From positions 1 to 15,638 of the forward strand of contig WJJB01000238.1 of the NCBI GenBank assembly GCA_014729935.1: DNA of 15,638 bases, in the 5' to 3' direction. A program made the translations under genes and the position numbers. This DNA is from Candidatus Bathyarchaeota archaeon. Lineage in GTDB: Archaea > Asgardarchaeota > Lokiarchaeia > Sigyniarchaeales > Sigyniarchaeaceae. This document shows positions 13,833-15,638 of the stretch, piece after piece; positions within the stretch are counted from its first letter, which is position 1, and each line of letters starts with the position of its first letter. The notes below the pieces were generated by a model. The model made no database searches and was not told the DNA's origin. It saw only the letters and a program-made list of their open reading frames with translations.

Positions 13833-15140
13833 TCAAGCACCAAATTGTTCGTGTCGATTCATGAAATTGAGTAAAATTGGCATCAGGTCCTTTCCCTCCA
13901 CGTGCTTTAATGATCCCTTGTACGCGTGATGCTCGGAGAATTTTTGTAGCCCATCTCCCTGTATCGAGCTATCCTTTGACCAGATGACAAGTGGTGATGG
14001 GTCGGCAGTATGATCTCCTTTTTCACAAGAAGTAGTATGATCTGAAAGCACGCAAATGATGGTATTGTCGGGAACATGTTCGGCAATATATTCGAGCATC
14101 TCGTCCCCCTTCTCGAGCATTTCAATTTTCAGCTTGACATTTCCATCGTGGGAAACCTCGTCTATAGATTCCACGTGGACAAGGATGAATTCCATTCCTT
14201 CCTCCAGCAACTCGACCGTGACGCGGGCCTTGGAAAGCAAGTCAGAATCCACGTATCCAGTAGCACCAGGAACATCGGGCGTTCGCATCCCCATCAAGTT
14301 CCCCAATCCTTTGATCAATCCAGTGCCAGCAACGCAAGCGCCTTTAAGATGCCATTTTTCATGGAACGGTTCGTACATGGGTGTTTCTCCAGCACCCCGG
14401 GGCATGATGCAATTTGCAGGAGGTTTTCCCTGCTCCTCGCGTCTCTTGTTCACGGGATGTTTTTTAAGAATATCGTGACTCTTTTCCACCCATTCATTCA
14501 ATAACTCTGCCATGTGGATGGCTTCCTTGGAGTTATCTCGAGGCTTGCAATCGATGATCCTCGGATTTTCCTTAACCTTGTCACGCTCCATGGGTGCATC
14601 AATGATGATGTCGTATGATGGATCCATGTCGCTGATACTTGCTGAGATTCCTGGTCCCCTGAAATAAACAACGCACCGGTAGTCCTGTGAATTCCTGAAT
14701 TCCGCCTTCACGCTTGGATCCGAGAGGTGCACGCCATCATTGATGGCATTTGCGAGTTCTTCTATACCATCCCGCACGTATCCTGCAGTTCTATCCAAGA
14801 TATGCATTCCATCACCTACCGTGCAGTAATTGCACCTGATGGAGACATCACCCTCCTGCAAGTTAACGCCAGTGCCAGCAACTTCTATTGGTCCGCGTCC
14901 CGTGTAGATTGACCATGGATCGTATCCAAGTAACGCCATATGGGAGGTATCGCTCCCTCCCACTTTCCAATATCCTATGGAGTGCATGTAGCCAACCTTT
15001 CCTTCCTTGGCAAATAGATCCAAGATCGGGGTCCTTGCAGCCTCAACCGGGGTTTTTCCATCCATTGCAGGGATTTCAAGGTCCGCCATGCCATCAAGAA
15101 CAACTAGGACACACGTTTTCAAGTGGGAGGGATCCATCAT
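13833..15140 (-). CDS. apgM: 2,3-bisphosphoglycerate-independent phosphoglycerate mutase, archaeal type
   Basis: This 435-residue cytoplasmic enzyme interconverts 3- and 2-phosphoglycerate in glycolysis and gluconeogenesis. It is an alkaline-phosphatase-superfamily member with two divalent metals. Visible parts are VLVVLDGMAD (Asp16 metal ligand), GGSDTSHMALLGYDP with the likely phospho-accepting Ser63, and GRGPIEVAGTGV with the start of the inserted phosphoglycerate-binding domain (~90-290). The C-terminal metal ligands lie in VESIDEVSHDGN (Asp327, His331), SDHTT (Asp367, His368) and GDHTADPSP (His377). The length is slightly above the usual ~400-415. The start is one of two adjacent ATGs (15140, 15137), preceded by GTAGGTA. 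A TATA-like GGAATATTG stretch lies ~30-40 nt upstream on the minus strand. The downstream SWIM gene starts at or within a few bases of its stop, so both are probably one transcript. Confidence 0.93.
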   Translation of the reverse strand: MMDPSHLKTCVLVVLDGMADLEIPAMDGKTPVEAARTPILDLFAKEGKVGYMHSIGYWKVGGSDTSHMALLGYDPWSIYTGRGPIEVAGTGVNLQEGDVSIRCNYCTVGDGMHILDRTAGYVRDGIEELANAINDGVHLSDPSVKAEFRNSQDYRCVVYFRGPGISASISDMDPSYDIIIDAPMERDKVKENPRIIDCKPRDNSKEAIHMAELLNEWVEKSHDILKKHPVNKRREEQGKPPANCIMPRGAGETPMYEPFHEKWHLKGACVAGTGLIKGLGNLMGMRTPDVPGATGYVDSDLLSKARVTVELLEEGMEFILVHVESIDEVSHDGNVKLKIEMLEKGDEMLEYIAEHVPDNTIICVLSDHTTSCEKGDHTADPSPLVIWSKDSSIQGDGLQKFSEHHAYKGSLKHVEGKDLMPILLNFMNRHEQFGA

Positions 15141-15191
15141 TACCTACTAGGAATAGTACCTACATCAATATTCCTTTTGCATCCATACCGT

Positions 15192-15638
15192 TCATGCATT
15201 CGGTGCATCCCAATCAATGAACCCGGGCAAAGACGCGGGAGCAAGTACCAAGCGCGAGAACGATCGGTCGGGTTCCACCCCGAAGAGATGCCATTCAGCG
15301 AACCTGGCAAGTGCAGCCCTATCCACCTCGCTAAACTCGTGGCCGCCTTTCCTGAAATGAATGCCATTGCACGTCTGCGCACCGAGGAAATCATAAATCG
15401 GTTGCGTTGCGAGAAAGGTGCAGGATGTTCCTTCCGGATTTGCCCATTCGTCTTCTCTGCCTTCCATCCGAAGTAATGGGCGGGGGGCGACCAATCCCAT
15501 GAGAAAATGCTGGTCGAAAGGAAGGTTCTTTTTCGATTCCCCCCGTCGCTCATACGCATAATCACCAAAACCCTGGCGTGTCCAAGCTTGCCATCGCCGT
15601 GAATCGGTCAACGAGGCTAGATCCTCCGAGAATGGTCC
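15192..15638 (-). CDS. Glucuronoyl-esterase-like (CE15-like) alpha/beta hydrolase, C-terminal part
   Basis: The frame is open to the window end, so these ~148 residues are the C-terminal part of a larger (usually ~400 aa or more) protein. The pattern FDYxYE-like GFGDYAYERRGESKKN, then LPFDQHFLMGLVAPRPLL, EDEWANPEGT, YDFLGA and HFRKGGHEFSEVD, fits the C-terminal half of the carbohydrate-esterase-15/glucuronoyl esterase and acetylxylan-esterase-like hydrolases. The His of GGHEF would complete the Ser-acid-His triad; the nucleophile Ser lies outside the window. Such enzymes cut esters between glucuronoyl groups on xylan and lignin alcohols, or related sugar esters. GC here (60% for 15201-15300 by hand count) exceeds that of apgM (45% for 14101-14200), which suggests acquisition from bacteria. 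The TTG at 15611 is not the real start. It reads towards apgM, 51 nt away. Confidence 0.82.
   Translation of the reverse strand, partial: GPFSEDLASLTDSRRWQAWTRQGFGDYAYERRGESKKNLPFDQHFLMGLVAPRPLLRMEGREDEWANPEGTSCTFLATQPIYDFLGAQTCNGIHFRKGGHEFSEVDRAALARFAEWHLFGVEPDRSFSRLVLAPASLPGFIDWDAPNA

Noticed and set aside
15141..15191. Operator-like inverted repeat before apgM (ACTA ttcc TAGT)
   Set aside because: Only 4 bp pair and the flanks mismatch, so it is within chance expectation.
15140..15568. 142-codon minus-strand ORF overlapping the esterase-like gene
   Set aside because: It is in a different frame from the CE15-like protein, whose motifs are clear. It is a high-GC shadow ORF.

Overview
The window looks archaeal. 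Genes are preceded by AT-rich TATA-like elements and either no Shine-Dalgarno site or short GGTG-type ones. The phosphoglycerate mutase is of the archaeal cofactor-independent type. A very large secreted protein is loaded with N-glycosylation sequons, and a SWIM-zinc-finger protein and an EngB-like GTPase are of types common in archaea. GC is about 45% in a stretch I counted by hand. An Asgard (Lokiarchaeia/Thorarchaeia-like) or other mesophilic euryarchaeal-type genome would fit, but no taxonomic marker is present, so lineage is inference.

Layout, left to right. (1) The C-terminal part of an iron-containing alcohol dehydrogenase (+ strand, cut by the window start), then a 253-nt spacer without a convincing gene. 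(2) A 5.3-kb minus-strand gene for a 1763-residue secreted, membrane-anchored subtilase-like protein. Its S8 fold is clearly recognisable, but all three catalytic residues and the oxyanion-hole Asn are substituted, so it reads as a pseudoprotease. It also carries Ig-like repeats, a GATase/GIFT-like region, one C-terminal membrane helix and a cytoplasmic coiled coil. (3) Divergent from it, a tight plus-strand operon for an ABC-2 exporter: an ATPase with an unusual ~270-residue N-terminal extension, a permease, and a second, different ATPase. (4) A convergent HAD-type phosphatase on the minus strand. (5) A plus-strand pair: a very acidic protein of unknown function with a possible winged-helix C-terminus, and an EngB-family GTPase. 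(6) A minus-strand pair: apgM (phosphoglycerate mutase, glycolysis/gluconeogenesis) overlapping or abutting a Rho_N/SAP-SWIM-SWIM-winged-helix protein. (7) The C-terminal part of a glucuronoyl-esterase-like alpha/beta hydrolase (CE15-like), cut by the window end and clearly richer in GC than its neighbours.

The genes do not form one pathway. The most interesting element is the giant catalytically dead subtilase. Next are the two-ATPase exporter that shares its divergent promoter region, and the acidic-protein/EngB pair. There is no sign of CRISPR, IS elements, tRNA or rRNA.
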